From the NCBI GenBank assembly GCA_937943625.1, contig CALEAD010000004.1, positions 1 to 64,000 on the forward strand: a stretch of 64,000 nucleotides of DNA, in the 5' to 3' direction. The DNA comes from an uncultured Anaerolineae bacterium (GTDB lineage Bacteria; Chloroflexota; Anaerolineae; Promineifilales; Promineifilaceae). Made by a program: the position numbers and the translations under genes. The notes under the pieces were generated by a model, which had not been told where the DNA came from, ran no database searches, and saw only the letters and a list, made by a program, of their open reading frames with translations. Shown here in pieces: positions 8,531 to 17,017 of the stretch; the stretch's first letter is position 1, and each line of letters begins with the position of its first letter.

Positions 8531-9083
8531 AAGTCACCTCCTTTGAAAATGACCGCCGACCGCTGACGGCCGACCGTGCTCTTGTGAAAATGTAACCCAG
8601 GTTGCCAAACCTGGTACCTGCCTCCACTGAGGGTCTACCCAATTAACGCAACACGGCCTCTCCTGTAGGGATGATGCCCGTGTTCATCACGCTCTGTAGA
8701 ATTTGGCGCACAGCAGAGGGTGCGCATGACTTCCTCTGCTTTGCCTGATGGCATTGGGTCCGTGGCTGAGCCCGGGGCCTACTCCTGTGGGCGCTATCGT
8801 CATGAAATTGGGTTTTGGAATTTGAGATGAGGGACTGGTCAATCACTAATCCCTCATCGCTACCAAATTAAGTAAGGTGATCTGAGCGGGGTTGCGATGA
8901 GAGCGAAAAACATCCCATGAGGCTGTATAGTAATGAGGATTGGGAAGATCCTTTAGTGACATTTGTCATCTTGTTGGTGTGAGAAATGTCATTCAGGTTA
9001 CTCGGCCACCTGTGGCGCAGCAACCATTCCCCTCCTGCCCGCGGCCACACGCTCAGGCAAGAGGGGAACGGCTGCGCAGGGCT
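8531..9083. other. Repeat-rich spacer between hdrC and the VKOR gene
   Basis: No coding sequence was recognised. From the hdrC side it holds a GACCGCTGACGGCCGAC-type repeat (8549-8577), a half copy of the AACCTGG repeat (8586-8622), a GATGAGGGACTGGTCAATCACTAATC-like stretch (8824-8860), and the near-perfect palindrome TGACATTTGTCA at about 8957-8968. The hdr promoter should lie here. The palindrome is a possible operator because a similar TGACAAATGACA occurs at about 10796, upstream of the universal stress protein. Confidence 0.5.
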
Positions 9084-10235
9084 TCAGCCAGCCAGTTTGG
9101 GTGCCAGGCCAGACGGCCGTTTTGTCAACCCACTCACCACTACCAGCATAATCAGCGTGGTGACGACGGCCGAGGTGAGACACCACATACACACAGCATG
9201 AATGACAAACAGCTCCAGCGCCGTGAGGTAAATGGAAAAGAAGACGCCAAAGAGGGAAAGCAGCAACAGGGCAACGGCCGTTTGCCGGTTTTGTGGGTTG
9301 GCGCGCTGCCAACCCCACAAAGCGCCCACAACCAGATAGTTGACCAACCCCAACACGGCCACGGGAATGCCCAAAATCCTGGCATAGGGGCTGGACTGGA
9401 CGATATTGCAGTCGCCCACAGGGCCGCAAACGGCTGCGACGTGCCTTACCTCTATGTAGCTGAGGTAAGCAGCTACCACCAATCCGACCAGCAGGAGAAT
9501 GGGAATCAGCGGGGTGTCGAGCGGGACAACGGCCGTTTTCAGCCAACTCCCTTCAGCAGCGCGCGTTTGCTGCAAGCGCCAGGCGGCAAAGAGCAGCGCC
9601 CAGACCATGCCCGCCATCACCACCCAGGCCAGAGCATAGCCGCTAGGGGTGGCCGCAACGGCCGTTTCTGTGGCCATTGTGCTGGCATCTATCTGATTCA
9701 GCGCCACACCCACGCCCCCGGTAGCTTCTGTGGCAACGGGTGCGGCAACGGCCGTTTCCGTCACGGTTGCGGGCGCGGCTGAGGGGGGCAAATTGGGCAC
9801 AGCCTCATGCAAGCCAGGAATCTCTGGCCAACCAATCCCACCCGCCACCAGCCCATCAGCAATGATCTGGGGAAACTGCTGCGGAATTTCCACGCTGCCT
9901 ACCAGCACCGTCTCGCCTACCACCAACGTGGGCACACCTCGCCGCTGTGAGGACAAATTGAAATAGGTGATGACGTTCTGATAAAGCTGCTGCCCCACCG
10001 GTTTAGACACATCTACACCTAAAATTTGTAGCTGCTCTCCATACTGTTCTTGCAGCGGCGGTAAATGCTGCTCGATCACGGTGTGGCAATGCGGGCAGGT
10101 TGGCGAATAAAACAAAACTGCCTGCACAATCGGCTGCGCGACACTACTTACGTCATTTTGTGCGGCGGCAAACGGCACGGCCGTTGCCCAGGCACATAAC
10201 ATCACAAATGTCCACAAACGTTTCATCATTTCCAA
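9084..10235 (-). CDS. Thioredoxin-VKOR fusion, disulfide bond formation
   Basis: This 383-residue protein has an N-terminal signal segment (to about residue 26) and a thioredoxin-like domain with CPHC at 47-50. A Thr/Ala/Val-rich linker follows (about 145-195), then a membrane helix (about 200-220) and a VKOR domain with the loop Cys270/Cys276 (VCGPVGDC) and active-site CMWC at 349-352. The pair would oxidise exported proteins and pass electrons to quinone. In the well-known cyanobacterial fusion the thioredoxin part is C-terminal; here it is N-terminal. The linker contains ETAVA twice, both encoded by copies of the ACGGCCGT palindrome. Confidence 0.88.
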   Translation of the reverse strand: MEMMKRLWTFVMLCAWATAVPFAAAQNDVSSVAQPIVQAVLFYSPTCPHCHTVIEQHLPPLQEQYGEQLQILGVDVSKPVGQQLYQNVITYFNLSSQRRGVPTLVVGETVLVGSVEIPQQFPQIIADGLVAGGIGWPEIPGLHEAVPNLPPSAAPATVTETAVAAPVATEATGGVGVALNQIDASTMATETAVAATPSGYALAWVVMAGMVWALLFAAWRLQQTRAAEGSWLKTAVVPLDTPLIPILLLVGLVVAAYLSYIEVRHVAAVCGPVGDCNIVQSSPYARILGIPVAVLGLVNYLVVGALWGWQRANPQNRQTAVALLLLSLFGVFFSIYLTALELFVIHAVCMWCLTSAVVTTLIMLVVVSGLTKRPSGLAPKLAG

Positions 10236-10247
10236 TCCCCAGTTCTC

Positions 10248-10685
10248 TCAAGCGCGTATCAACAGCAGCGGGCGGTCAACACGCTGCAGCACCCCGGCCG
10301 CTACACTGCCATAAAACACGCGCGAAAGCCCAGTACGGCCGTGGCTGGCCATCGCCAGCAAATCAGCCTTCTCGCGTTCAGCCACTTCGATGATGCTGGC
10401 AACCACTGCGCCATACTCAACGGCCGTGCGCACCTGCAACCCCTTCGCGCGCAGCGTTTTCGCCACTTCATCCAAATACGCCTTGCCATCATCCACCATT
10501 GCCTGAATCTCATCGGCCATATAGTTGGGCATAATGTCATACGGCGTCACCAGATTCATCGGCGGATCCACGATGCTCAACAAAATAATCTGCGCCCCAG
10601 TACAGCGCGCCAGGCTTTCCACGTGTGGCAGAATGGCTTCTGCACGCTGCGACCCATCCAACGGAACCAGGATTGTTTTGTACAT
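10248..10685 (-). CDS. Universal stress protein, UspA family
   Basis: The 145-residue protein starts MYKTILVPLDGSQRAEAILP and contains the ATP-binding type motif near the end (MASHGRTGLSRVFYGSVA), typical of single-domain UspA proteins that bind ATP. It is 12 bp upstream of the VKOR gene on the same strand, so the two probably form a transcription unit. The reason for that pairing is unknown. Confidence 0.9.
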   Translation of the reverse strand: MYKTILVPLDGSQRAEAILPHVESLARCTGAQIILLSIVDPPMNLVTPYDIMPNYMADEIQAMVDDGKAYLDEVAKTLRAKGLQVRTAVEYGAVVASIIEVAEREKADLLAMASHGRTGLSRVFYGSVAAGVLQRVDRPLLLIRA

Positions 10686-11088
10686 AGCACCCCTCGCTTT
10701 AGCTCGTCAGCTTGTTAACGGGTCAGCCAGACTGCTAACCGGTTGACCGGCTAAATTCTATCTGCACTGTAAGCAAATTCCGCGCAAAGCGGTAGTGACA
10801 AATGACACATCTGCCCTGACTAAAACTCATTAGCGCAGCCCCCCCCGGTCTCTAACCTCCAGTCTCTCATCTCCAACCCTCAACATGACCCGCATCATGA
10901 CTTCCGGCACATCCAACATGACCCCATATGACCCTATACTGTAAATAATTCATGACCAATCAGACTCTCAAGAAATCTTTGCCGGTTGGTTAGTGTGATG
11001 ATTGGTTTTCAGCCAACAAACCAACCCTCGAACCAACTAACGGCTTTACAGTTACGATAACTCACAAAACAAATACGGAGGTTTAGAC
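10686..11088. promoter_or_regulatory. Divergent spacer with phased ATGAC repeats and a hairpin
   Basis: The spacer separates divergent genes. ATGAC starts at 10885, 10897, 10918, 10928 and 10952, spacings of 12, 21, 10 and 24 bp, so the copies lie roughly on one face of the helix. They surround TATACT at 10935, a plausible -10 box for the plus-strand gene at 11089. A GGTTGGTTAGT/AACCAACTAAC inverted repeat follows (10983-11042). TGACAAATGACA lies at about 10796 on the stress-protein side. The ribosome site before 11089 is GGAGG. Confidence 0.45.
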
Positions 11089-11604
11089 ATGAACAACAAA
11101 CGTAACGACATCATCGGGGGCATTCTCCTGGTCCTCTTTGGCCTGCTGGCCCTGAGTGGCCAATTTGTCAACTTTGGCGAACTGGTTGGGTTGTTGATTG
11201 TGCCGGGTATTGGCCTCATCTTCCTCATTGCCGGCATTGTTGCCCGCCAGCCTGGCTTCCTCATTCCCGGCGGCATCCTCAGCGGCATTGGCGCGGGCAT
11301 TTTGCTGATTGAAGGCCCCTTTGCCCACGTCAAAGGTGACGCGGAAGGCGGCATCTTCCTGCTGGCGTTTGCCGCCGGATGGGTACTGATTACGGTGACA
11401 ACGGCCGTTTTCAGCAAACAAACCCACTGGTGGCCCCTCATCCCCGGCAGCATCCTCGCCCTCATTGGCGGCGGCCTCCTCACCGGCGGCCTCATGCAAG
11501 GCGTGCTAGAAATCGTTGGCAAAATCTGGCCCATCTTCCTCATCCTTGGCGGCATCTACATCTTGTACCGGGGCAGCCAGCAAAACAAAGAGAAATTTCA
11601 ATAG
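11089..11604 (+). CDS. Small multi-spanning membrane protein (LiaF/DUF5668-like)
   Basis: This 171-residue protein consists almost wholly of hydrophobic Gly/Ile/Leu-rich helices. Its start, NDIIGGILLVLFGLLAL, and a later copy, WPIFLILGGIYILYRG, match the repeated pattern of LiaF-type transmembrane domains. About six membrane segments can be seen. It precedes an ABC-2 exporter on the same strand, with an inverted repeat (GCCAGAGTGAG/CTCACTCTGGC, 11608-11659) between them. Function is not known; an envelope-stress role is only analogy. Confidence 0.7.
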   Translation: MNNKRNDIIGGILLVLFGLLALSGQFVNFGELVGLLIVPGIGLIFLIAGIVARQPGFLIPGGILSGIGAGILLIEGPFAHVKGDAEGGIFLLAFAAGWVLITVTTAVFSKQTHWWPLIPGSILALIGGGLLTGGLMQGVLEIVGKIWPIFLILGGIYILYRGSQQNKEKFQ

Positions 11605-11607
11605 GCA

Positions 11608-11659
11608 AGAGCCAGAGTGAGAGCCAGCTTCACAGAGCGAACGCCCCCTCACTCTGGCG
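11608..11659. terminator. Inverted repeat between membrane protein and ABC genes
   Basis: GCCAGAGTGAG and CTCACTCTGGC are perfect 11-base arms around a loop of about 30 bases. There is no T-run, so it may be a partial terminator or an RNA-processing site rather than a full stop. Confidence 0.35.
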
Positions 11660-11702
11660 TCTTACTCATCAGGCACACAGTACCTGGCAAGGAAACCCCA
11701 TC

Positions 11703-12650
11703 ATGAGCGAAGCAATTCTAACCACCAAAGCGTTACGCAAGCAGTTTGGCAACCTGGAAGCCGTCAAAGACGTTTCCTTCAGCGTGCTGCGCGGCGAAAT
11801 TTTCAGTCTGCTAGGGCCAAACGGCGCAGGCAAAACCACCACCATCTCCATGCTCAGCTGCCTACTCACCCCCACCAGCGGCACGGCCGAAATCGGCGGC
11901 TACGACATCATCCAAGAAAGCCAGCGCGTGCGCACCCTGATCGGCATTGTGCCCCAAGAAATAGCCCTATACGACGAGCTGACAGCGCGCCAAAACCTGC
12001 GCTTCTGGGGGGAAATGTACAACCTCAGCGGCAAGGCGCTCAAAGCGCGCGTGGAAGAGGTGCTGGAGCAGGTCAACCTGCGCGACCGCGCTAACGAGCG
12101 CGTAGGCACATTTTCCGGCGGCATGAAGCGGCGCATCAACATAGCTGCCGGGCTGCTGCACAAGCCGCTGTTGCTCTTTATGGATGAGCCAACCGTCGGC
12201 ATAGACCCACAAAGCCGTCGCCGCATCCTGGATATGGTAAAAGAGCTGCGCAGTCAAGGCATGACTGTACTCTACACCACGCACTACATGGAAGAAGCGG
12301 AGGAGCTAAGCGACCGTGTTGGCATTATTGATCACGGAACGCTCATTGCTGTAGGTACACAGGCAGAGCTAACCAAAATGGTAGGCCAGCAGGAAACACT
12401 ACGCCTGCACCTGGGCGAAGGGTTCATTGGCGAGGAGGTTGCCCACCTCTTTAGCGGGCTGCCCGGCGTGCTGGCGGTAACGCCGCTAAATAGCGAATTG
12501 ACCCTTTCCGTGCGCCAGGCAGAAGAGGCGCTGCCAGGGGCGATGATCCAGGCCAGCCAGGCAGGTGTGCCTGTGCGTACCATTGACATCGAAGAACCAA
12601 ACCTGGAAGCGGTGTTCTTGCATCTGACGGGGCGGGCGCTGCGCGATTGA
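11703..12650 (+). CDS. ABC-2 exporter ATPase
   Basis: Read from ATG 11703 the protein has 315 residues (MSEAILTTKALRKQFG). Walker A is GPNGAGKTTT, the signature is SGGMKRRINIAAG, and Walker B is LLFMDEPTVGIDP, followed by the H-loop TTHYMEEAE. The C-terminal extension after about residue 220 is the usual regulatory domain of drug and antibiotic exporters (CcmA/DrrA type). An upstream extension in the same frame overlaps the previous gene and was rejected. It is followed by two permeases, giving a one-ATPase, two-permease exporter. The substrate cannot be read from sequence. Confidence 0.92.
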   Translation: MSEAILTTKALRKQFGNLEAVKDVSFSVLRGEIFSLLGPNGAGKTTTISMLSCLLTPTSGTAEIGGYDIIQESQRVRTLIGIVPQEIALYDELTARQNLRFWGEMYNLSGKALKARVEEVLEQVNLRDRANERVGTFSGGMKRRINIAAGLLHKPLLLFMDEPTVGIDPQSRRRILDMVKELRSQGMTVLYTTHYMEEAEELSDRVGIIDHGTLIAVGTQAELTKMVGQQETLRLHLGEGFIGEEVAHLFSGLPGVLAVTPLNSELTLSVRQAEEALPGAMIQASQAGVPVRTIDIEEPNLEAVFLHLTGRALRD

Positions 12651-12700
12651 GCTGAATGTCAATGGCCGGTCTCTATCTCCAATTCTCGAAGGATATAGCC

Positions 12701-13966
12701 ATGAAAAAAGTATGGATAATTGGCTGGAAAGATTTGTTGGTGCTGTTCCGCGACCGGGGGGCGCTGATTCTCATGCTGGCGGCGCCGTTTGTGCTGACGC
12801 TGGGGCTGGGGCTGGTCACCGGTTCCTTTGCACAAAACAACAGCACGGGCACAGGGCTGGCAGATATTCCCCTGGCGGTGATCAATCTGGATGAGGGAGA
12901 GCTGGGCACGGCGCTGGTAGACGTGCTGACCGGTTCAGACCTGGCAGATTTGCTGGAGCCGGAAGTGGTAACAGATGAGGCCACGGCGCGGCTGCGCGTG
13001 GAAAAGGATGAGCTGGCCGCTTTGGTGGTGATACCGGCAGACTTTACGCAAAGTGTGATTCCTAATCTGACCACGGGTGAGCGCACAACGGCCGTTCCCA
13101 TCGAAGTATACGCCAACCCGGCGCGCCCTATCAGCGCTGGCGTGGTGCGCAACATTGTGCAGGCGTTCGTCAGCCGCGTAGACACCGGCCTGACTGTGAC
13201 ACAGGTAACGGTGACACAACTAGTGCGGGTTGGTTTGCTGCCCATGGCCAACATCACGAGCGCGGCACAAGCAATTGGCCAGCAGCAGATGACGCAAATC
13301 CAAAACGAGGGCGCAGCGGTGATTGAGATTGTGCGAGAAACGGCCGTTGGCGCCAGTAACAGCCTCAACTCCCTGGCCTACTTTGTCCCCGGCATGGCCA
13401 TCATCTTCCTCATGTTCACCGTCTCCATGGGCGGACGTAGCTTCCTAGATGAGCGGCGTAGTGGCACAATGGCGCGCTTACTGGCAACTCCGACCCACGT
13501 GGCTCAGGTGCTGGGGGGCAAAGTATTTGGCATCTTCCTTAGCGGCTTGGCCCAGGTAGGGGTACTGGTGATAGGCAGCACCCTACTCTACCAGTTGTAT
13601 TGGGGCGACATGGTAGGCGTGCTGCTGCTCATTGTGGCCGTAGCCATTGCCGCTACTGGCTGGGGACTGGTGTTGGCAACCCTTGCCAAGACGCCAGCGC
13701 AAGTCACCAGCTACGGTTCGGCGCTAATGCTCATCTTTGGCGTGTTGGGTGGTGGTTTCGTTGACATGCCGCGTGAAGGGCTGCTCAAGCTGGCCAGCCG
13801 CATCACCCCCAACGCCTGGGCGCTAGACGGCTTTATGCGCCTGCACAAAGGCGGCACGCTGGCCGACATTACGGTAGAGCTGCTGGCACTACTGGTCATG
13901 GGCGCGCTGCTCTTTAGCACGGTCGTCCTGCTTTTCAACCGTCGTTCACTGCTGGCAGACCGCTGA
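12701..13966 (+). CDS. ABC-2 type permease
   Basis: From ATG 12701, with AAGGAT seven bases upstream, the product is 421 residues (MKKVWIIGWKDLLVLFRDRGAL). A first membrane helix is followed by a large extracytoplasmic domain of about 190 residues, then five or six helices with the ABC-2 motif region FLDERRSGTMARLLATP. This is the layout of YhgE/DrrB-like exporters. An earlier in-frame ATG at 12656 lacks a ribosome site. The gene ends in a GACCGCTGACGG repeat that supplies its last codons and the stop. Confidence 0.88.
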   Translation: MKKVWIIGWKDLLVLFRDRGALILMLAAPFVLTLGLGLVTGSFAQNNSTGTGLADIPLAVINLDEGELGTALVDVLTGSDLADLLEPEVVTDEATARLRVEKDELAALVVIPADFTQSVIPNLTTGERTTAVPIEVYANPARPISAGVVRNIVQAFVSRVDTGLTVTQVTVTQLVRVGLLPMANITSAAQAIGQQQMTQIQNEGAAVIEIVRETAVGASNSLNSLAYFVPGMAIIFLMFTVSMGGRSFLDERRSGTMARLLATPTHVAQVLGGKVFGIFLSGLAQVGVLVIGSTLLYQLYWGDMVGVLLLIVAVAIAATGWGLVLATLAKTPAQVTSYGSALMLIFGVLGGGFVDMPREGLLKLASRITPNAWALDGFMRLHKGGTLADITVELLALLVMGALLFSTVVLLFNRRSLLADR

Positions 13967-14036
13967 CGGCCGATCGTCGTGCTTTTTCCGCAATGCGATC
14001 GGCGGTCGGGCGTCGGCCCTCAACAAGAGGAAAACC

Positions 14037-15245
14037 ATGCTATCTAAACTAATCGCCATTTTCTGGAAAGACACCATCATCCGCTTCTCCAGCAAGTCAG
14101 AACTGCTCTTTTTCCTGATTTTGCCGGTCGTTTTCACGCTGCTGCTGGGCAACTTTAGGCCCTCAGGCTCCGACACCGACAACCGTGTCCCCTTGCTACT
14201 CGTCAATGAAGACAATAGCGCCCTGGCAAACAACCTGGTTGCCGCGCTGGCACAGTTAGAAAGTGTGCGTATCGTCGCGCTGACGCGTAGCGAAGCAGAA
14301 ACCGCTTTTGCTGCCAAAGAGGCCCCGGCATTGCTGCTGATTCCTGTCGGGTTTGAACAGGCGCTGCTGACTGGGGAAACGGCCGTGCTGCAATTTTCCC
14401 AGTTGCCCAATAACAATAATGGCAACGTGGCGGCGCAGGCGGTACAAACGGCCGTCAATCAGATCGGCCAACCGCTGGCCGCCGCGCGCAATGCCACGGT
14501 CGAAGCCGCAGCGCGCCGCCCCTTTGCCACAGAGCAGGCGCGCACTGCCTTCTTCAACGCCAGCCTGCAAATGGCGCAAGAGATAGCGCAAGAAATTCCG
14601 CCACGCGTCACCCTCACCCAGCCGCAGGCAGCCAACATAGACGTAAACAGCTACGACCCGGCTGCCCAATCCTCCGCCGGGCAGCTCATCACCTGGGTTT
14701 TCATCCTCCTGCTCGGCACGTCTGCCATGTTCGCCTTTGAGCGCAGCAAAGGCACGCTGCGCCGCCTGCTGACCACGCCCACCAGCAAAGCCACCTTTAT
14801 CCTGGGGGCCATGAGCAGCAACTATCTGCAATCACTGGTGCAGATGGCGATTTTGATTGCGTTTGGCATGTTTGTCATGGGCGTCAATTGGGGACAATCT
14901 ATACCAGCGCTGACTTTGCTGCTGGCGACCTTTGGGCTAACGGCCGTTTCCTTTGGCGTCATGCTGGCCACCTTTGTCACCTCCACCAGTCAGGCCAACA
15001 ACCTCGGCGTCATGCTCGGCATGAGCATGGCGCTGCTGGGCGGCTGCTGGTGGCCGCTAGAACTCTTCCCGCCCCTCACGCAAACCATCGTCAAAGTGCT
15101 GCCCACCACCTGGGCCATGCAAGGGCTGACCGATCTGGCACTGCGCGGGCATGGGGTCAGCGGCATTCTGCCCGAAACTGGCGCACTCCTGGCCTTTGCC
15201 GCCCTTTTCCTGGCAATCGGCCTCTGGCGCTTTCGCTTTGAGTAA
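14037..15245 (+). CDS. ABC-2 type permease, second subunit
   Basis: This 402-residue protein has the same layout as its neighbour: one N-terminal helix (ELLFFLILPVVFTLLLGNF), a large external domain to about residue 210, and a C-terminal bundle of helices with AFERSKGTLRRLLTTPTSKA. It probably pairs with the upstream permease as a heterodimer. The start ATG follows AAGAGGAAAACC. Between the two permeases, 13967-14036 holds the GATCGGCGGTCGGGCGTCGGCC repeat. Confidence 0.88.
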   Translation: MLSKLIAIFWKDTIIRFSSKSELLFFLILPVVFTLLLGNFRPSGSDTDNRVPLLLVNEDNSALANNLVAALAQLESVRIVALTRSEAETAFAAKEAPALLLIPVGFEQALLTGETAVLQFSQLPNNNNGNVAAQAVQTAVNQIGQPLAAARNATVEAAARRPFATEQARTAFFNASLQMAQEIAQEIPPRVTLTQPQAANIDVNSYDPAAQSSAGQLITWVFILLLGTSAMFAFERSKGTLRRLLTTPTSKATFILGAMSSNYLQSLVQMAILIAFGMFVMGVNWGQSIPALTLLLATFGLTAVSFGVMLATFVTSTSQANNLGVMLGMSMALLGGCWWPLELFPPLTQTIVKVLPTTWAMQGLTDLALRGHGVSGILPETGALLAFAALFLAIGLWRFRFE

Positions 15246-15407
15246 GGTATGATGCAATCGTGACGGCACTTAAAGCGGAAGAGGGAAAAATTGGACTGCA
15301 GAGGGCAAACTGCAAACCAACGACCGCGCGGTCGGCCGTCGGCAGTCATTTTCAAAAGAACACGTTCGGCCGTCAGCGGTCGGCGGTCAGTTTCACAGGA
15401 GAACCCC
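15246..15407. repeat. GACCGC/CGGTCGGC-type spacer repeat upstream of the lipoprotein gene
   Basis: GCGGTCGGCCGTCGGCAGTC and GGCCGTCAGCGGTCGGCGGTC, separated by ATTTTCAAAAGAACACG, fill 15318-15392. The ribosome binding site CAGGAGAA comes directly after. The same motif precedes trpE and cydA in the same orientation. Confidence 0.6.
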
Positions 15408-16058
15408 ATGCAAAAACACCTGATCTTTGGCATTGTAATCACGCTTTTGCTGGCGCTGGCCGGTTGCGGCGGCAACAGTAGCAGCCAGGAGCCTACCCTG
15501 GGCAAGGTATTGCTCAACGAAGGCTTTAACGAACCCGGCGCCTGGGAGACCTTTACCGGTGGTAATGCCAACCTGCAAGTGCTAGATGGCGTCTATCGCA
15601 TCACCACCGCCTCAGAAGGCTACATCTGGGGCCTGAATGAGCAAGCGCACAACGATGTTGTCATCGAGGTAGAAACCAATCAGCTTTCGGCGCACGAAAA
15701 CAATGCCTACGGCGTGATGTGCCGCGCCGACACCAGCAACAACGGCGATGGCTATTACTTCATGATCAGCGGTGACCGCTTTTACACTATTGCCAAAGGG
15801 GAAGGGCCAGAAGTGCGGCCATTGGTGGATTGGACAAAAAGCAACACCATCAACGGCGGTCGCGCGCGCAACACCATTCGCGCCGTCTGCATCGGCAACT
15901 ACCTGGCGCTCTATGTAAACGGCAAGCTGCTGGCACAGACAAATGATAACACGTATACCAGCGGCTACACCGGGCTGAGCGCTACCGCCTTTGAAGGCGG
16001 TAACTCTGACATCACTTTCGATAATATGACCATCTGGGAGGCTTCGCTGGGCAATTGA
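15408..16058 (+). CDS. Secreted lipoprotein with concanavalin-like fold (putative)
   Basis: From ATG 15408 the product is 216 residues with a lipoprotein signal ending LLALAGCGG (Cys at about 19). The mature part has FNEPGAWETFTGGN, later DGYYFMISGDRFYTI, and ends SGYTGLSATAFEGGNSDITFDNMTIWE. This matches the jelly-roll of the 3-keto-disaccharide hydrolase/LamG-like domains often found in Chloroflexota lipoproteins. No enzyme residues can be assigned. It may follow the exporter genes by chance. Confidence 0.7.
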   Translation: MQKHLIFGIVITLLLALAGCGGNSSSQEPTLGKVLLNEGFNEPGAWETFTGGNANLQVLDGVYRITTASEGYIWGLNEQAHNDVVIEVETNQLSAHENNAYGVMCRADTSNNGDGYYFMISGDRFYTIAKGEGPEVRPLVDWTKSNTINGGRARNTIRAVCIGNYLALYVNGKLLAQTNDNTYTSGYTGLSATAFEGGNSDITFDNMTIWEASLGN

Positions 16059-16080
16059 TTTGCCGCCATAGCCTGGGCAA

Positions 16081-16132
16081 GCTGACGGCCGACCGCTGAC
16101 CGCTAACGGCCGACTGCGCGGTTTGCCGTCAA
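16081..16132. repeat. GACCGCTGACGGCCGAC spacer repeat
   Basis: The text reads CTGACGGCCGACCGCTGACC, then GCTAACGGCCGACTGCGCGG, with partial self-complementarity. It lies downstream of the lipoprotein gene and upstream of the hsp20 gene. Confidence 0.6.
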
Positions 16133-16255
16133 AGTCGATCGATCAAATGGTTTTCTAACGGCCGTTTTACGTTTTTCTTACATCCCTTTTTACAATAGAA
16201 GGCAACTGAGTAATCAGGAAAAACATGACGACTATTGTATGAAGGAGGTAATCCG

Positions 16256-16735
16256 ATGAACAGCTTAACACGTTGGAACCCATTCCGCGAAATGATGAGC
16301 CTGCGCAACGAAATTGACCGCCTGTTTGACCAAACCTTGTCTCTGGACTGGCCAATGGAGTCACGCCTGTTTGGCGAATTAGCCATTGACCTGTCGGAAA
16401 CGGCCGATAACTACGTAGTCAAAGCGTCCATTCCCGGCATCGAACCAAAAGACCTGGACATCACCGTAACCGACAATGTTCTCACCATCAAAGGCGAGTT
16501 CAAAGAAGAAAAAGAGGAAGAAGGCAAACAGTGGCACATCCGCGAACGGCGCACGGGCAGCTTCAGCCGCAGCGTCCGCTTCCCGGTGGCGGTAAAGGGC
16601 AACGATGTGGTGGCCGAGTACCACAATGGCGTGCTCACCCTGACCGTGCCCAAGGCGGAAGAAGTGAAGCCCAAACGCATTGCCGTCAAAGTCAGTGGCA
16701 ACGGGCAAAAGGTCATCGAAGGGCAGCTCCAGTAA
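16256..16735 (+). CDS. Small heat shock protein, Hsp20 family
   Basis: From ATG 16256, behind a full GAAGGAGGT ribosome site, the product is 159 residues. It starts MNSLTRWNPFREMMSLRNE, followed by the alpha-crystallin domain (about residues 43-140) with ENGV-equivalent YHNGVLTLTVPKAEE. It is an ATP-independent holdase. A terminator follows at 16906-16938. The neighbouring DnaJ-type and ClpB genes make a proteostasis block, though the terminator suggests separate transcription. Confidence 0.95.
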   Translation: MNSLTRWNPFREMMSLRNEIDRLFDQTLSLDWPMESRLFGELAIDLSETADNYVVKASIPGIEPKDLDITVTDNVLTIKGEFKEEKEEEGKQWHIRERRTGSFSRSVRFPVAVKGNDVVAEYHNGVLTLTVPKAEEVKPKRIAVKVSGNGQKVIEGQLQ

Positions 16736-16762
16736 TGGCCTGATTGGGTCAATCCCAATTGA

Positions 16763-16871
16763 GTAACTACAAAGGTCTTTAGGCAAGTTTGATGGTTGGC
16801 TAGTGGTTAGTTTGCCGATTCTTTCCAGCCAGCAAACTAACTCTCAAGCTAACCAACCAGTTTGTAGTTAC
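16763..16871. repeat. Long GGTTGGCTAG-type hairpin
   Basis: GTAACTACAAA (16763) pairs with TTTGTAGTTAC (16861-16871). Inside it, GGTTGGCTAGTGGTTAGTTTGC pairs with GCAAACTAACTCTCAAGCTAACCAACC, giving an imperfect cruciform of about 110 bp. It is related to the hairpins at 10983-11042 and 26713-26760. Confidence 0.7.
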
Positions 16872-16905
16872 CCCAACGATTGAAACAATCTAACAACTTT
16901 GTGGG

Positions 16906-16938
16906 AAAGGCGTTGGACGAATGTTCAACGCCTTTTTT
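16906..16938 (+). terminator. Rho-independent terminator after hsp20
   Basis: AAAGGCGTTG and CAACGCCTTT form a perfect 10-bp stem around a 10-base loop and are followed by TTTTG. This is the clearest intrinsic terminator in the window. Confidence 0.9.
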
Positions 16939-17017
16939 GTGGGTAAAATCGGCGCGATTATCCTGTTCGTCTACACAACTTCATACGAACCAATCGTGGG
17001 TCTAAGGGGATACAACG

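Noticed and set aside
8940-9782. Plus-strand open frame of 280 residues opposite the VKOR gene
   Set aside because: Composition is Gln/His/Arg-rich with no motif, while the opposite strand encodes a clear thioredoxin-VKOR protein.
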